Of a stretch of DNA of 64,000 bases, positions 43,576 to 55,451 are shown one piece after another. Under the pieces are notes generated by a model. That model had not been told where the DNA came from. It was given only the letters and a program-made list of their open reading frames with translations, and did no database searches. The stretch comes from Oscheius onirici (taxonomy: Eukaryota; Nematoda; Chromadorea; Rhabditida; Rhabditidae): contig OW051468.1 of the NCBI GenBank assembly GCA_932521025.1, positions 2,976,064-3,040,063 of the forward strand, given 5' to 3'. Position 1 is the first letter of the stretch. Every line of letters begins with the position of its first letter. A program made the position numbers and the translations under genes.

Positions 43576-44093
43576 TTGGTTTGATCAATGAACTTTTTGA
43601 GCTGCTGTCAGGGCCCAATCAAAGCTAGCAAGAGTCAAATTTCGCCCGTTCCTTCCAGTTTATCGATCTGATATGTTCTTCTTGAAATAAAAAAAAATAG
43701 AAAACAGGCTAAAGCCCTGTGAAACGCAGAATTAAAAAAAAAAAGTGCTGAAATTACGAACTCCCGCGATTTGTATACCGTATTTCAAATTGACAGCGGC
43801 ACAGTCCTTTAAAATCTCGGCCTAAATTAAAGCGCCTTCGTGGTTCTAGTTTTTTTTGTCACGTACGTTCTGCTTGTTCTCGTTTCGAAATTTCGTCAAG
43901 AAAAGACTGAAAATTAATACGAGAAATTACGACGGAATTCTCTTTCCGAAACTACATGTTTTCATCTTCAAAGCTTTTTTATCGCTCTTGTGACTGTACC
44001 ACTCGTGGAAATGAACGTTTTTATGTATAACAGCAAAACAACACAAAGATCTCAATGAAATGGAATACAACGTCTAAACTTAATTTTCAGAAC
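43576..44093. other. Intergenic region
   Basis: An AATAAA lies at about 43684-43690 downstream of the hydrolase stop. A TTTTCAG acceptor-like site directly precedes the next start codon (44094). Nothing else was seen. Confidence 0.5.
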
Positions 44094-45777
44094 ATGTTGT
44101 CTCGCTTGAAACTATTCTGTCCCAAATGTCCTCACGACAATACGGAATACGACCTCTACAAGTTCCAAGAGCACCACGCTCAGCTTCATCAAGGTGGTTT
44201 TCACTCTAAAACTTGTGAAAGAATGAATGTAGGTGGATTCCATCTTTACGCATGCCCGCGCTGCAGCACTCGGTTCGTTACCAGCTATCTGGCTGCTCAT
44301 CACATGTTGGGCTGTTGGAAAGATTCTAAGGTTCGTTTCCGACACTTTTCTATAGAAAAGTTGGGTTCAGCTTGAAGAGTACGCCTGTTGTCTCGACGCT
44401 TACGGATTCAACGAGTACCAGAATCTGAAGGAGGCCGTCGATAAAGCTGTTGCAGAAGCTTTAAACACAGAATTAGGTTTTCATCTTGGGTTCGATCATA
44501 TTGCGCATGATTTTTAGATGGTAGACGCTCCGGTCAAAATACTGCCACATTTGGCTCCGACTCGAACGAAGGACTTTGCAATTCGCCATTCCCTCATTCC
44601 GACAGGCAGAACAACAATCCTTCGTATTCTGTAGAGAGCGTTTATCCTGATGAGAGGTACAACTTTTCGCTGCAACTCGGAAAAAAACGTTTTAGATTCA
44701 ACGAAAAGCCTTGGGGAGATAGAGGTCTGCTGGTCCAGCCGAAATACCGTCCTGCCCTTCTCGGAGACGGTCCTTCTCCGTACAACCGTCCTCCTCAACA
44801 CGTTTATCCTCCTCCTTCTCCATTCCCGGCTCGACGCACGCCACCTCCTCGCGAGAAACGCCGTACTCCGCCAAGACGTGAAAGAACCCGTAGCAGAAGT
44901 CCTCGTTCACATAGAGATTCTTCCAGAGCTGGTGGTCGTCGCTCCAGAAGCCGAGAGCGCAGTGAGAGAAGAGATCGTAGTGAGAGAGGCTCGGACAGAT
45001 CGAACAGATATCGTGGTAGAGGCGAAAGAGAGGAGCGGCGAGAGAACTGGAGACGAGACCCTCCTAGCAGGTACATAACATTGCACCCGACTTTTCTACC
45101 ACATTATCTTCCAAAAAAGCACGCTTGTTTACACTACTCGCTTATTTTGCGGAAATATATCAAAAATTTGCCAGAAGACGTAACACGAGTTGAAAAGAAG
45201 CTACCGCGTTCAAGTTGAGACTCCGTTCGAATCTGGCCTCTTGTACCACTTCCTTTTGTTTTCCTTTTGCCCTAATCCGAAGGCTCTTGCTACACGTTCC
45301 GGTTGTTTTCTCACGATGAAATAGCGTGTGGATGCTCATGAAGCCTTAAACATCGCAATTAGAGCGCGCTCGCGTGAACCCTTGATTTTTTGAAGCCGTG
45401 GTAATCCTAAAAAAAATCCCTAAACTTTCAGAAGAAGCCCTCGCCATTTGTACGACAGGACTCCAACAAACTCGTCCCGGCCTGACAGTAGTCCACGTGG
45501 AGTTCCACCGCCTCCAAACTTCAATCAGACGCCGAGATACTTCAACGATCGGCCACCTGTCACGCCCAACTACGTTTATCAGGGTTCCTTCCAGCCGAGG
45601 TATTGATGACTAGCCTGGTTTTCCGAACTACCCAAATCTAGACTTGTTTTTCCGGAAGAAGTGTTCGGACAGCGTGCTCCGGTGATTCCATTGAATACCG
45701 CTGACGGGAGAGCTGCACCGCCTCATCCGCGTCGTGAAACTGTCGGGCGAGGTGTTTCGAAACGTAATTTAGACTAG
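44094..45777 (+). CDS. Zinc-finger protein with RS-rich and proline-rich C-terminus
   Basis: The ATG lies 3 nt after a TTTTCAG site. The first exon (44094-44330) encodes two zinc-finger-like units: CPKCPHDNTEYDLYKFQEHH and a C-x2-C-x11-H-x4-C unit (CPRCSTRFVTSYLAAHHMLG followed by C). Later exons give EEYACCLDAYGFNEYQNLKE, a low-complexity stretch, then RTPPPREKRRTPPRRERTRS and a long Arg/Ser region, ending RGVSKRNLD. All junctions inspected keep phase. RS and PPxY-like content suggests an RNA-processing role in the nucleus, but no named family was recognised. The BTB gene begins only 40 nt after this stop codon. Confidence 0.65.
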
Positions 45778-45817
45778 GTTTGTAATACATAACCCTACAA
45801 TTTCAGTCGTTGGTCCC

Positions 45818-46839
45818 ATGTCTCTACAAGGGTTAAACATGTTCAATGATAAAAAGGATACTGACGTGACGCTAGAAATTCAAGGGTCCAGAGGAATGGT
45901 CACCATGTATTTCGACTCCAAAGTAATCGATTCTCTGCTTACCGAAAACAAGGCCATTTCAGCGTCTGAGTCAAGCCTCGACCTTCTTCCAGAAACTCTT
46001 CGACGCCGCCGACTTCAAGGACGGCGAGAAAAAGCTCGAAATCCATCGTCCTCTCATCCCGTTCCTCGATGTGATGAATCTACTTCATTCGAACAAGGTC
46101 CCCTGGAAAGTACACTGCAAGCCACAGTACTTTACCATTTTTCATCGTCAGTACTTTTTATACGTGAAAAAATACAAGAAAATTCAGTTCATCGCATGTA
46201 CAGAGCTATGAAAGAAGCCAAAGAGCTCGGCATCCAGACTGTTATGGACTTCTTGGCCAAAGATCTCTTCCTCTCGCGCTGCAATTTGCTCAACGACGTC
46301 ACAGATTGCACGGCTTGTATCGAGCGTATAGCACTGGCTAAACACTTTGATGTCATGCATTTTTGTCCCGAGGTGTGTTTTAGCTTCATCGTGTTTCCAC
46401 GTTGGTTGACGCGTCTTCTTTGCAAAGTTTCTGGCTTGTGCCAGCTGTAACCTTTCCGGAGCTTCTCAACGACTCCAAAGTAAGAAGATCTAGCCAGGCG
46501 TACATAGTCCAGAAATGTATGAAAACGTAGGTGTTAATTGTACTGATCAAATTGTGTAGAGAAATCGACAAAGTAACAGTTTCAAAAGAGCTGATGCTCA
46601 ACGTGATATCAAAATGTTGGTGCCTTACAATCAGAAAAGCTATTATCAGCCACAAAACGCCTTCTTCCAGAATAATCACCAACTTTCAGAACCTAAAGTT
46701 CAGCGAGATCGCCTGTGTTCAGTGGATGCGCGACTGCGAGGAGCGAAGCTGCGCTCCAGAACTCAATGTGGCCCAGGACGTCATCAAGTACCTTCGCCAG
46801 TTTATCGTCACTATGGCCTTGCCCGGAATTTCAAACTAA
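45818..46839 (+). CDS. BTB-BACK domain protein
   Basis: Probable Cullin-3 adaptor or related scaffold. The first exon (45818-45922) encodes DTDVTLEIQGSRGMVTMYFD; a 40-nt intron follows, then STFFQKLFDAADFKDGEKKL and LIPFLDVMNLLHSNKVPW (BTB core), AMKEAKELGIQTVMDFLAKD (BTB end), ALAKHFDVMHFCPE, VPAVTFPELLNDSK and VTVSKELMLNVIS (BACK-like), ending FSEIACVQWMRDCEE...ALPGISN. Exon boundaries after 46.38 kb are provisional. There are no Kelch repeats; nematode BTB proteins commonly lack them. The acceptor at 45807 is 30 nt after the zinc-finger gene stop, suggesting an operon-like arrangement. Confidence 0.6.
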
Positions 46840-47085
46840 TCGTAATATTTCCCTGTCATTTAGTCCTGTTCTTCCCCCCTTTAATTTGTTGCAGACTGTA
46901 CATGTTGTCTTATTTGTCACATACAGCTGCCAAAAACTTGTTTGAAAAATCTGTTTTAATAACAACAATGGGCTAGAAGTTTCTAGCCGAAAACAAGATA
47001 TAGGAGAGAAGGGATACGAGGCAAAACACCAGATGGGGAACACCGAAAATTGGATTTTTGTAGGGGGTGGGGAAATAACAATATT

Positions 47086-50000
47086 TCAGATAGTTTCGGC
47101 AGGAAGAGGCTCGATCGTTGTTCCACGACGGATGGTTCCCCAGCCGATCAGTCGCCAATGCTTGTCGATACGACGTGAAAGGGCAATCTTCTCGTTAACC
47201 TCGAATAGTATTTTTACATGAAGAAAAGGACGTTACCTCTGTGCAAATGGGCTCATTCAGGGCAATTTTGGCCTGTTCTCCTTTGACAGCAAGTACCCGA
47301 CATCCAGTCGTCAAGGAACCGATATTGACCATCAAAACTTCTCCCTTGGACAATTTTTGGACCTAAATTGAATGCGGGTTGAAAATTAGGAAAAGAGGCT
47401 ACCTTGGCTCCCTTCTTGTTGGCCTCCGTACGGACTCCGAGCAATCTCCTCAATAAAAAGTAGCTGACTTCGATATCGGTGAAGATGTCGGGCAGCGTGC
47501 CGACGGCTCCCAAAATGTGTCCTACGAGACGATCTCCTCGACAGAGAGTCGGGTCAATACGCGTTCCTACTCCGATCAGACCTGAATTTCGTTGTTTATA
47601 GGGAAAATTGAAGCAAACCACCTCCTGGAACGGCATATTCGAGGGTATTCTGTTCGGCAAACAGTGAGACAATCTTCGAATAGATGGGCCGACATTGGAC
47701 CTTTCCGTCGGCATTTTTCGTCACGATTCCCGGACGAACTTCGATTTCTTGGCCGATTCGGAGGATTCCGCGCAGGATGGAGCCTCCAGCAACGCCTCCT
47801 TTCAGATTCTCGACCTCGGAACCGGGCTTGTTGACGTCGAACGAGCGAATGACGATGAGACGAGCCGGAGAGGCGAAATCACGAGGTGGAATCGGGACCT
47901 TTTTACAGAGATACTCGCAAACGAGCTGAAAAATGGAGTTTTAGCCATAAAATAAAGAAAAAAAAAACTGACATCAATGTTATACTTGAGCTGAGCAGAG
48001 ATGGGAATGATGGGAGCCTGGTCAGCAACGGTACTCTGGACGAAAGACTTGATCTGCTCGTGTTGCTCGCGAGCCTGTGACTCCTTGATGATGTCGACCT
48101 TGTTCTGGAGGATCAGCAGATGCTTCAGCTGCATGATTTCGACGGCAGCCAGGTGTTCCGAGGTCTGCGGCTGAGGGCACGGCTCATTTCCTGAAATATC
48201 AAACTTTAGTACACTTCCTAGCTTCGCGCCAAATCAAATTAGTAGTATTGTAAATTTACAATTTTTTGAAAAGCCTTTTTTTATATTTTGGAACAACAAG
48301 TTGTGCTACGCCCCTCAGGGGCTAAGTGACTTACTTTTGTCCTTTTCACAACAGATAACAGTTTTCTGTTTGATCCTTCACCAGAACAATTAATAGATAG
48401 GAGTAGCTTAAATACTGTACACGAAGCAAAAAAAAACAATCTGCAAAGTCTGAAGGTACAGAGACAGATCTGTACCTATGTATGTAACTCTGTCTGTGCT
48501 CCTGCTCTCCCCTATCATAGTTGTGATATCACCCCGTTGGTGCGGAAGTTATAGTAGAAACCCCCTTGAACGCTTTTCCGTATTCCTAACTCGCGCTTGA
48601 TTCTTTACTGTCTGGAAACTGAAAGTCAAAAATAATCAAAGTCCAATTGTAAATTGACTTATCCAAACCTGTTACACTAACTCTATTCCCTTTAATTGTG
48701 CGCACAAATTGCTCCATTTTGATTGTCAACTAAAGCTTCCGACAGACAGACACACACACAGACGCGAGAGCAATTTAAAGTGGATTACAAAGAAAGTTTT
48801 CAAAACATCAAGTTTTTTCACCAAAAACATATAATTTAGAATTGATGTAGCTTGTTCGAGGCAGAAGCAAACTCAATCAACGACAATGAGCGACCCGAGG
48901 ACGCCTGCTGCTGTGAAAGAAGCCACCGCAGTTGCCAAGGATGCTGCCGGAGCCGCGAAGGACAAGGCCAAGCAGCTGGGAGAAGCTGCCAAGGAGAAGA
49001 CTGCTGCGGCCAGCGACAAGATCAAGCAAATTGGAGGAACAGCCAAGGACAAGATCAAGGAGATTCCCACTGCTGCTGTACAGGCCATGGATGCTACCAA
49101 GGACAAGGTCAAGGAGAAGATCGAGGGCAAGAAGAAGGGCTTCAACACCAGGAAGTTCTTCATCGATCTAGCTTCTGGAGGAACAGCCGCAGCCGTCTCC
49201 AAGACTGCCGTCGCCCGATCGAACGTGTCAAGCTGCTGCTACAGGTCCAAGATGCCTCGACGGCCATCGCTGTCGACAAACGCTACAAGGGCATCGTCGA
49301 TGTGCTTGTTCGTGTTCCGAAGGAGCAAGGATTCGCGGCTCTCTGGCGTGGAAACCTGGCCAACGTCATCCGCTACTTCCCTACTCAGGCCCTGAACTTC
49401 GCCTTCAAGGACACGTACAAGAAACTCTTCCAGGACGGAATCGACAAGAAGAAGGACTTCTGGAAGTTCTTTGCCGGCAATCTGGCCTCTGGTGGAGCTG
49501 CCGGAGCCACCTCTCTCTGCTTCGTCTACCCACTGGACTTTGCCCGTACGCGTCTCGGAGCTGATGTCGGAAAAGGCAACAATCGCGAGTTCAAGGGACT
49601 GACCGACTGTCTGGTCAAGATTGTCAAGTCTGACGGCCCGATTGGACTCTATCGCGGATTCGTCGTCTCCGTCCAGGGAATCATCATCTACCGTGCCGCC
49701 TACTTTGGAATGTCCGACACGGCCAAGCACGTCTTCACCCCGGATGACAAGAAACTCAACTTCTTTGCTGCTTGGGGCATCGCTCAGGTTTGTTTTCTCC
49801 CCTTTTCCATTAAAAAAAGAAATTTAGGTGGTGACGATCGGCTCGGGAATCCTCAGCTACCCGTGGGATACGGTTCGTCGTCGCATGATGATGCAGTCGG
49901 GCAGGAAGGACGTCCTCTACAAGAACACCTTCGACTGTGCCCAGAAGATCATCTGGAACGAGGGAGTCAGCGCCATGTTCAAGGGAGCCCTCTCGAACGT

Positions 50001-50840
50001 CTTCCGCGGTACTGGCGGAGCTCTCGTCCTCGCCATCTACGATGAAATTCAAAAATTCCTGTGATACGATACAATGCTTGTGGGCTTCGGCAACCAAATA
50101 AAGGTTCAAGTGCCTGATTGTTTTGATTTTCTGGGGAAGACAGACAGGAGGCTGGGTATTTGTTCCCTCTAGTTTGAAAATAGATATTCTGGTTTTCAAG
50201 TGGGAAACACTTAGAAGCTATACACAATATTTAAAAAAGCCTTACCAGCAACGAGAAGGAAAGCAGCGTCCATGACAGCGGCTCCGTTAAGCATAGTAGC
50301 CATGAGAATGTCGTGACCGGGACAGTCGACAAAGGAGACGTGTCTAACGCAGGTCATCTGTCCACCACACCCCTCACGTAGACAGGGAATCTTGTCCGGG
50401 GTCGAAGAGCCGGCAGACCTAGATTTCGAATAACTTTCAAAGCAAAAGAAGCCTACTTGTAGCATCCAGGCCTCGGACATTCGGCATTGGAACAGCGATA
50501 AATCTTGGCATTGGCGTATCCGAGCTTGATTGTGATGTTTCTCTCGAGCTCGTTCTTGAATTTGACAGTATGTACTCCGGAGATAGCTTTGACCAGGGTC
50601 GACTTTCCGTGAGCTACGTGTCCAATTGTTCCAATATTGATTGTGGCTTGTCGAGAGATTACCTGAAACGAAATTTCTAATAAATACTGGAGAAATAAAA
50701 ACCTCCTCGGTAAGTGGGTCCAAGTTTTTGGCTCCAATTTTGTCTAGATCCTGCTTGGCAAGCCAGCTCTGTACTTGATCACTGTCAGCTGAAAATGGAC
50801 AAGTTATGAGGTAGTAAGTAGAAAGCAACTCACTTGCCAT
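47086..50840 (-). CDS. EIF2S3: Translation initiation factor eIF2 gamma subunit
   Basis: GTPase core of the eIF2 ternary complex that delivers initiator tRNA. It starts at the complement of 50838-50840 ([18 protein letters not shown] across an intron) and stops at TGA 47086-47088. G-domain motifs are G1 (GHVAHGKST), G3 (DCPGHD) and G4 (NKVD). The zinc ribbon characteristic of gamma subunits ([11 protein letters not shown] and [12 protein letters not shown]) is present, as are domain II ([20 protein letters not shown]) and domain III ([32 protein letters not shown]). The intron between LLVAG and NEPCPQPQ (about 48192-50244) is over 2 kb and contains the ADP/ATP carrier gene on the opposite strand plus a dispersed repeat. 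All other introns are short. Confidence 0.95.
48600..48790 (+). repeat. Dispersed repeat family A, copy 6
   Basis: The part from about 48690 (TGCGCACAAATTGCTCC) through GCTTCCGACAGACAGACACA to GAGCAATTTAAAGTGGATTA matches copies near 31.2 kb. It lies inside the eIF2-gamma intron, just upstream of the nested carrier gene. Confidence 0.65.
48886..50064 (+). CDS. ADP/ATP translocase with LEA-like N-terminal extension (frameshift in this sequence)
   Basis: Inner-mitochondrial-membrane exchanger of ADP and ATP. The body matches nematode-type carriers: [20 protein letters not shown], [42 protein letters not shown], the ANT signature RRRMMM at [20 protein letters not shown], and [16 protein letters not shown]. 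One 40-nt intron (49788-49827) interrupts it. Before the carrier, residues about 1-85 form an Ala/Lys/Asp/Glu-rich repeat ([40 protein letters not shown]) resembling group-3 LEA proteins, where other carriers have about 10 residues. At 49214-49216 a C run is one base short, shifting the frame between [10 protein letters not shown] and ERVKLLLQV. The gene lies inside an eIF2-gamma intron. AATAAA is at 50097-50102. Confidence 0.88.
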
Positions 50841-51192
50841 GCTTGAGGTCGTTAGGGCCTATATTTCTTTCAAATTAGCCCTGAAAATCAAAAAAAAAAA
50901 TTTAGTGATGCAATGGTACACGCTTGAATAATTCGTTGGCTATGGAACGCTGGCCTTTCACAGATAAAGCTTTGGCATTTTATCCTTCTTTATTGCATTC
51001 TCAGCACTTTTATAATTTTACAGTGAAAATAAGTCCAAGAATGGAAGCAAAAAGGCAGCAGATTGTGCATCATTTGCAGTACAGTTCAAAGGACTGCCGA
51101 AATTCCAAATGGAGCGTAATTACTGACTTTTATTTCTTTTTCAGCTTCTAAACATATTTTCAGAGGACAAAATAAACCATCTTTCAGCTAAA
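50841..51192. promoter_or_regulatory. Divergent gap between eIF2-gamma (-) and FKBP15-like (+)
   Basis: About 350 bp lie between two divergent starts, presumably holding both promoters. A TTTTCAG acceptor-like site lies at about 51161, 30 nt before the FKBP15-like ATG. Confidence 0.4.
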
Positions 51193-53663
51193 ATGAGTGA
51201 AAGAATGGTAAGCATCGATCGGATACTCGATATAAGTTCGTTCACGACCTTCAGAGGCTTCGTGGTCTCGTCAAGCGATGAAGAAGATAATGTGAAGGAA
51301 GTCAGAAGGAGTTCTACGGCTGTTGGGTAAGTTGTATGAACAAAAGCAGGTTCAAAATGCATGAAAAGCACTGCAGAAGAACAGAGGAATAGGTGGACAA
51401 TTGGTAAAATGAAGCGCAAGTGAACGGAAATAGCATTTTTCTCGAAATATAGCTCATTTTTTGTCAATTTTAGCTCGAATATACGTTTCTGGGCTATTTT
51501 GAAATCTAAACAAGATGAAATGAGCCAGAAACTGGCATAAAAAGAGATTGAGACAAGGAAAGTTAAGCGACAAAGAAAAAATTTGGCTGAAATTTTTTTG
51601 AGTCGGCGCCAGTTTCTACAACCAGAATTTGCCGCTATTTCAAACAGGGAGAATCTCAAAAATATATTGCAGATCTCGTCTAAACAATTTATTCGGTTCC
51701 ATTCCGGCCCGGGCCAAGCAGGAGACACAACAGGATCGCAAAAAGCCTCTGTTTGCCGATTCCGTCGTTCTCTATGCTCCCGGAGACTCGGGACAGATGG
51801 AACCGAAGGGGCAAGTCGGTGTAGCCATTCTGGAAAGGAATCAGCAGGTTTATAATCGAAAGAACCTGCTAAAGAACTGAATTTAGATGCTTCTGCTGAT
51901 CTACAATTCCACAAAACAGGTTATTTCCAACTTTCCATTGGGAGCAGGCTCCCTGTCTTTTTCTCTCCAATACGGGTCGAGTTCCTACATTTCCATTTCG
52001 TCTTCAACGGGATCAGTTTCCCTACTATTCGACGAGTCCAAGAAAGACGCCTTTTCACAGCTAACAGCTATTGTTCGTCGAAAATAGCATCGAGAGAAAA
52101 CAGAAAGTTTCAGCTCATGATTCTCTGTGAAATGGAACATTTGGATGTTTGTCCAGGTGAGGGAGAGGCCTCCGCCATTGGAAGCCATGTTCTGCTAGAG
52201 GAGAAGTGGTTTCGACTGGTTGACTACGAGTTACAGGTCTGAAGAACCTAATCTCCCAACAGAATTAGTTCTAGACTCAAGAACGACCAGCTCAAAAGTT
52301 CAAGCTTACCGGAAAGAGTGACTCTTACCTGGAAAATGCTTTGGGATTGGGCAAGGGAGGATTCAAGGTTGTTCGGATGGCGAAGAATGCTGTTGTTCAG
52401 CTCACAGTCAAGAAAATTAAGCAGGCTGGAAGCAACAAAGCGTACGTTTTTTATTTATTGGTTCTGTAGTGGTATCTGCTATTGTAAGACAGCGAGAATA
52501 CCCTAACTTTCGAAAAGTATGCAATTGCGTACAAAAGTGTTTCGAGCTGAAGATGGCATTTTCCAGCTTTTCGATGTTTAACAAAGTTGTAGGGGAGATC
52601 AAGGGCTACAACTTGATGAACATGGAAAATGTCGCCCTCGCCCTGCAAATTGAGATGAAAGAAGGGCGCCATTGAAGACTTCGCAGTTCTGGTTTTCTCT
52701 TCCATTTTGACTTCATTTAGAGTAATTTGAAAACTGTATTCTTTCAGAGAATCAGTCGTGTCCGAGTCAGACACTTCCAGCCTAGCTCCCCCAGAAACGC
52801 CACAAGCCTTGGGGACTTCTGATGTTGAAGCTGAAGTTCATTCTATTGTGGTACCTGTCTCTGTAACCTATGTAGAAAAAAAAACATTTCAGGAGAATAC
52901 AAACGACATTTTGTCCAGAATAGCTCGAGTCGGACAGCCTATTTTGCCCGGTTTCCCGGTGAAGCAGACTGAAGATGTTGAAGAGAGACATGACGAGGTA
53001 GAAGTCCCGATTCAAATTCCAGGTTTCGTTGCAAAGAAACAATAAATACACCTTTTTCAGGTCCTTCTGTCCCACTTCCTGCTCCTCGGTCAACCACTGA
53101 CTATTCCACTTTTCATACCGTTATCGGAACCGAGATGGATCGTCTGGAAATCAGATTGGAAGCGGCGGTTCAGAGAATGATCGACCGAGCCGTGGAACCA
53201 TTACAGATAGAAGTGAGTGACATAGTATCGGAACGATCGTCTGATCGGGCTAGGAAACCAGGATACTGTAGTTGTTGGGCTTTTCCTATGTTTTGATTGG
53301 TCCTTTTTTGGTCCTTCTGGACTAAATGACAGCCAACAGGATCAGACATACCTGAAAAAAGGAGCTGAGACCTGACAACAGGTCAGGCCTGAACCATTTG
53401 CTAGAAGCAGTATAGTTTCCTATTCCTAAGCTCTTTCCAGTCAGATCACGATCACCAGAGTCAATGAGTACCAAACTTTCCTCCAATACCTCCCCAAGGA
53501 GGTCGGTTGCAGCTCGAAAGCGGATTGCACTGGGAGAGGGTCTCATTCGTGTATCCATTTGAAAACACCGAGCCCTCAAAATGTTTCTTTTCAGCTAAAA
53601 CAACTTCTACTGAACCAGGAGAAGATTCTGGAACGACTGGACCAACTCCACTCTAGTCAATAG
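51193..53663 (+). CDS. FKBP15-like protein (WASH/endosomal actin-associated family)
   Basis: In other animals FKBP15 has an N-terminal WH1-like domain, an FKBP-type domain and coiled coils, and acts on early endosomes. The first exon (51193-51327) is acidic/serine-rich (SSSDEEDNVKEVRRSS). Then come SRLNNLFGSIPARAKQE, SVVLYAPGDSGQMEPKGQVG, LLLIYNSTKQVI and DESKKDAFSQLTAIV (WH1-like), an FKBP-like part (EKWFRLVDYELQ; FKLTGKSDSYLENALGLGKG; VVQLTVKKIKQAGSNKA) lacking most aromatic active-site residues, a serine/proline linker (VSESDTSSLAPPETPQALG) and a C-terminal coiled coil (EMDRLEIRLEAAVQRMID; LKQLLLNQEKILERLDQLHS). Exon junctions at 51327/51675 and 51850/51889 keep frame. The assignment rests on domain order and loop wording. 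Confidence 0.65.
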
Positions 53664-54132
53664 TCAAAAGATGTACTCTCTCACACTCCGGGTCAACAAA
53701 TCTGTGTTTCGAATAAATTTCTCCTGCTCACTGTTGTTTTGATACTGATGGTCGTCGTGACAACGCTGTGCCCGCCTTTCAACCACCGCTAATTAGGAGC
53801 ACTTCATTCCTCGATTACAGGACGTTCCAGTGGGGATTACTTCGGTTATCCAGATCCTCTTTCCTATTTATTTTTACCCTTTCCTCGACTTTTAAGTACA
53901 GCTTGATCGAGTGGCCAAATACCGACCCATTGTACATATCAGTACGTCCCGTAACGAAGACAATTTAAAATACTGTGCAGTTCGGGATCGTCAAACAATT
54001 ACCGGGGCTTTTCCCCCAGAGAGTTGTAGTGCATTTATGAATGGTCCCAGTGGTTATTTTGCCTATCCCATTTTCTCGAGACTCTTTTTGAAAGCAGCTC
54101 TTCAGAATGAATCCAAACTAATTTAAAGACTC
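53664..54132. other. Intergenic region before G-gamma
   Basis: An AATAAA lies at about 53715, after the FKBP15-like stop. No supported gene was found. Confidence 0.5.
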
Positions 54133-54387
54133 ATGGAGAAACAGATCAAGCCTGAAACTAGTGGCCTTCGTGCTCAAGTTGATCAGCTCCGCATTGAGGC
54201 GAACATGAGTCGAAAGAAGGTCTCCGAATGCACCAAAGAGTAACTTTTCCCTTTGATCAAGCAAACATTCCGTTTCAGTCATCTCGCCTATTGTGACTTG
54301 CACAAGGCTGAGGATTTCCTTGTCAATGGGCCGAGTGCAACCATAGAAAATCCGTTCCAGGAAAAGAAGAAGTGTGCTCTTCTGTAG
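54133..54387 (+). CDS. Heterotrimeric G-protein gamma subunit
   Basis: Partner of G-beta, membrane-anchored by prenylation. Two exons (54133-54239, 54279-54387) with a 39-nt intron give 71 residues. The family pattern is clear: LRAQVDQLRIEANMSRKKVS, then HLAYCDLHKAEDFLVNGPSA, NPFQEKKK and the C-terminal CaaX box CALL, whose terminal leucine predicts geranylgeranylation. The length is typical. AATAAA follows the stop at about 54408. Confidence 0.93.
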
Positions 54388-55451
54388 ATTGAGGCAATGT
54401 CAACTGAATAAATCTTTTTTTACGTTTCACAATGTCTGAACTGCAATCGTCTTTCTGTTAGGTAAGTGTGAATAGACGAAACAGGAAGTCATAATGATAT
54501 GATGGAGTAGGCACTTGGAAATGCTGCTCAAAAGATGAATGATTTTGAAAAACAATGATCGTCATCTAATTCTAGACCAGCCGTCTACGTCGCCGCCCGT
54601 TATGTTTGAAAGTTAGCTAGGTATTGGTGCCTGCGGCACTCAAAAGTACTGAACAAAAAATCGGCCAAGCTCTGGGTTCCCTTTCAAGCCAAAACCAAAA
54701 TTATCTCGACAAACTCATTCCAGTTTGTGGCTATCTAAACCTGACAATGTCTAATTTGTAAAGATCGTTTCGTGGCCATAGACACACAAACAAACATTCA
54801 AACAGAGTCCACCACAGACACATGCGTTAGATATTAGAGATTTCCATGGAACGATCAAGACGCAGAACTCTAAACGAACCTTGACTTGTTGTCAGAAACT
54901 CATTGAAACTCTTTTTCAATTAGCTACAGACGAGAAAAGCAAGTAATAGAGGAATTGTTACAGTCTTGTGAAGTGTCGATAACGCTTTGCTGTTCATTAT
55001 AGAAGACTTTTGCAAGATCAAGCATACATCAAGTGTTTGGGATACTGTAAAATGGCAAAAGGACAGAAGGATGTGCAATTTATTAACTAGATTCAAGGTT
55101 GTAGATTGTCACGTTATGTCTTCGCTCTGAGGCAACTTTCCGTCTCCAAAATTAGTCTTTAGTTGATGGGAATCCCCTTGTAGACGCAGAGACCCATAAA
55201 AAGCATGATCTGGTGAAACGCCGTCTCGAGGCCTTGATCTGATCGGACACACTTTGAAGCTGATATGTGTAAGTATCTTATTGCACTCTTATTATAGTAT
55301 GGTACAAACAGTGGGTTTTGAGTATACTTTGGCTGACAATGGGAATTATTAGATAGAGCTGAGATCAGGCACGTCAATGGGAAATTCCGTATAGATCAGA
55401 TGGCGGAGGACTGAGACCGTATTGTGAAGGGGGAAATTTGGAGAAAAGGAC
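54388..55451. other. Gene-free stretch with a Helitron-like repeat fragment
   Basis: At about 54750-54845 the minus strand matches the repeat near 42.38 kb (TTTGTTTGTGTGTCTATGGCCACGAA on the reverse). No gene was seen. Confidence 0.4.
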
